The notes below the pieces were generated by a model. The model saw nothing but the letters and a program-made list of their open reading frames with translations. It searched no databases and was not told the origin of the DNA. Positions 61,844 to 64,000 of a DNA stretch of 64,000 bases are shown in pieces. The DNA comes from Bolinopsis microptera. Its lineage: Eukaryota; Ctenophora; Tentaculata; Lobata; Bolinopsidae. The first letter of the stretch is position 1. Each line of letters starts with the position of its first letter. The stretch is taken from positions 14,568,667 through 14,632,666 of the forward strand of contig NC_087074.1 of the NCBI RefSeq assembly GCF_026151205.1. Direction: 5' to 3'. The position numbers and the translations under genes are program-made.

Positions 61844-62806
61844 GGGGGCATACCCCAAAACAGTGGTTTGTGCCGTCCAGACCAAATGACCTCATAGGCA
61901 GTTCAGTGACCTTCTAGCGCACCGTTTCCACACCAAAAAAAAGATTTTGAGAATTCCCATTTTTGTAATCGAGCAATTTTCGGAAAAAATTATTTTGTGG
62001 TTGAGACGCTATAAGTTAATTATTTCTTGGGTGCAAAATAACCGCAACTAGCACATTTATCTATGAGTTATGAACAACAAAACACCCTAAAATGCTTCCC
62101 TTTGAAGTTATGAGAGAAAATGTGATTTTTTGGCTTTGCAGATAAAAAATCACATTTTCTCCCATAACTTCAAAGGGAAGCATTTTAGGGTGTTTTGTTG
62201 TTCATAACTCATATATAAATGTGCTAGTTGCGGTTATTTTGCACCCTTCAAAAAGTCACTAGCACATTCCTATCAAAATTTTAGAAAAATCAGTAAATAT
62301 TAAAAACGAAAAATGTGGCTAAATTTGTTGTTTGGCTTTGAGGTCCAATAGATCAGAAGGTGAATGAGTAAAAACATTTTTGAGGGCATCAAAAACTGCG
62401 CCAGAATTCAGAGAACAATTTGATGTCAAGCATCAAATAATCCGATCTTCCCTGACTGACTTTTTGTTAAAATAAGCCTGAAAAGGACAATTTTAGCTTT
62501 TTGACTTTAAAAATTCATAACACACCAGCCTTTTTAGATACGATATCAAGATTTTACACACACCTTGACATAGATGTGAATAAACGGCGAGCAAAATTTC
62601 AACTCGATACCGCAAGAAATGATTAACTTATAGCGTCTCAACCACAAAACAATTTTTTCCGAAAATTGCACTCTTAACCAGGAAATGCTCGATTACAAAA
62701 ATGGGAATTCTCAAAATCATTTTTTTTGGTGTGGAAACGGTGCGCTAGAAGGTCACTGAACTGCCTATGAGGTCATTTGATCTGGACAGATTTGGGCTAT
62801 GCCCCC
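61844..62806. mobile_element. TTAA-flanked TIR element with internal palindrome
   Basis: TTAA abuts both ends (61840-61843 and 62807-62810). Termini are GGGGGCATA.CCCAAA and its complement, with similarity running ~130 bp inward (CAAATGACCTCATAGGCAGT, GTGACCTTCTAGCGCACCGT, CGGAAAAAAT). A TTAA duplication is typical of piggyBac-type transposition, but no transposase is present and the termini are not the classic CCC start. A near-perfect palindrome with ~100-bp arms fills 62029-62246. One-ended relative at 46665-46831. Confidence 0.75.
62029..62246. repeat. Near-perfect palindrome, ~100-bp arms
   Basis: GGGTGCAAAATAACCGCAAC..AGAGAAAATGTGATTTTT is mirrored by AAAAATCACATTTTCTCC..GTTGCGGTTATTTTGCACCC with a ~17-bp centre (TTGGCTTTGCAGAT). 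It lies inside the TTAA-flanked element. Confidence 0.9.
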
Positions 62807-62810
62807 TTAA

Positions 62811-63479
62811 ACTAGTTTTATACTAGCAGATTGCCCGGAGCCTCCTTGAAAATCACACAAAAGAAGTGTTGTTAGAACTACGAAAACTAGAAGAACCTTA
62901 CAAAATGTTCCTGGACTTTGTACGTCCTCCAGATCGAATAAAAACACGCAAGCAATTAAATCTACAAGAAGAACTTGTTACTTAAACCATGACAATTAAC
63001 TTATCTGCAATTTTATAAAACCACTGACTGAATGTAACACTGTAACTTGCCAAAAAATATGCGGGTATTAAATATTGAATGAATTTAAATTGTGACAGAA
63101 TTTTCTACCAACACATTCATTTTTTTGGTTTTACACTTTCATATTTTTCTATGATAATTGTAAATTTGTCAGATGATTTAAGATACTTATTTTGATTGGG
63201 GACCGCACTGGTTTTTGGTACACCGGCAAATTTTTACAAAAATCATATGATACATAATTATAAGTCATAACAATATAATTTTATCTAACATAAGTGAAAA
63301 TGAGAGTTGAAAATTATGAGTTATGACGTAACCTTTATCGTTTATTCTTTTTAAGAAAACCAACTTTAAAATTAAAACTTGCATATCATGATTTATTTAT
63401 TTACTAGATTTATTTATTTACTAGATAGTTAATAGGGTTAATAGTAAGTTAATATGTCTAGTCCTGTCGTGTATCTCAA
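62811..63479. other. Non-coding stretch
   Basis: AT-rich, nothing gene-like. A short doubled TTTATTTATTTACTAGAT lies near 63400. Confidence 0.4.
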
Positions 63480-63530
63480 AATTTGCACCTTTAGTCCTTT
63501 CTCCGTTCCACGACATCTTGTCCAGTTAAA
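63480..63530 (-). pseudogene. SLC22 paralogue C, C-terminal remnant
   Basis: On the minus strand from ~63530 the frame reads LTGQDVVERRKD and then a stop, where paralogues A and B read LTGQDVEERRKDYKYKI. Nucleotide similarity (GACATCTTGTCCAGT, TAGTCCTTTCT) starts abruptly and nothing of the transporter body is found further right within the window. It is either a truncated third copy or a last exon of a gene that continues outside. Confidence 0.6.
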
Positions 63531-63761
63531 TAAAAATTTAGCATAAACTACATATTCTCTGCTGTTTGAAGCTCAATATGTGTGGAAATGTGGATACAAA
63601 ATCCAAAAAAGGACAAAACATGCACCCAATTATATCAAGATATTCACCATGGTATTATGTGAACAATACATTTTGCCTCGGTGTAAATATTTCACCAAGT
63701 AGATTCTCACCATTGTAGACACTTAAAAAAACGAAACTCCCGTATAAATGACTATACCAGT

Positions 63762-63805
63762 CCCCCCCCCCCCCCCCCCCCCCCCGGCCTCCCCCCCCCC
63801 CCCCC
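63762..63805 (+). repeat. Poly-C tracts
   Basis: About 24 C, then GGCCT, then about 15 C. Low complexity; length probably unreliable. Confidence 0.9.
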
Positions 63806-64000
63806 ACATATCAATAAAATATAAAATTCTTATTTATACCTGCTGAATTTTCACTGCTTCGATCCGCGTGTTTGTCCTCCTGAAATTGAGCATCTATCAA
63901 TGATCATAGATCGAGAAGTTGTCAACTGATCGAAATGACGCGACTTGCGTGCAAGATTGGTCTACGCGGCGACGTGCGTGCATGATCGACGATCGATCGA
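63806..64000. other. End of window
   Basis: Rich in GATC, TCGA and CGTGCGTG words; no feature identified. Confidence 0.3.

Overview
The window is nuclear DNA from a multicellular animal, most likely a marine invertebrate. Genes are split by short GT-AG introns. The recognisable products are animal families: SLC22 organic-ion transporters, a rhodopsin-class receptor with LDL-receptor class A modules, an RSRC2-type RS protein, VPS13 and mitochondrial EF-G1 (GFM1). The rest is AT-rich and dense in inverted-repeat elements, minisatellites and TTAGGG-like tracts. I cannot name the phylum.

Layout. 1-7.5 kb: repeats and small TIR elements, no convincing gene. 7.7-9.4 kb: minus-strand exon candidates of one gene, part of which resembles a GAIN-type region, followed by a minisatellite of CRE-like TGACGTCA sites. 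11.0-33.4 kb: five and a half direct copies of a ~4.0-kb unit. Each full unit carries, on the minus strand, the 3' exons of a VPS13 gene and the 5' exons of GFM1. At each internal junction the third recognised GFM1 exon (it ends ..RVLDG) runs in frame into a VPS13 exon, so the array holds five GFM1::VPS13 chimeras. Upstream VPS13 exons continue to the right of the last copy to ~33.9 kb. The array is full of random single-base indels and homopolymer blocks and looks like poorly polished long-read sequence, so copy integrity cannot be judged.

35.0-39.4 kb: a receptor fragment, then an LDLa-containing 7TM receptor gene whose last coding exon is split by a pogo-like DNA element with a clean TA duplication. 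39.6-44.7 kb: a ~235-bp satellite broken by several nested insertions, one of which carries a striking cruciform of three like-looped hairpins. 45.2-46.8 kb: two more TIR-element remnants. 47.4-49.4 kb: most of an RSRC2 orthologue on the minus strand. 51.3-53.1 and 59.5-61.3 kb: two complete, two-exon SLC22 transporter paralogues on the minus strand. They are separated by a ~5-kb composite insertion containing a 3.4-kb foldback element. A scrap of a third paralogue lies at 63.5 kb.

The most notable object is the chimeric GFM1::VPS13 tandem array. The receptor-splitting transposon and the cruciform element come next. Identities rest on motifs read by eye; no database search was possible.
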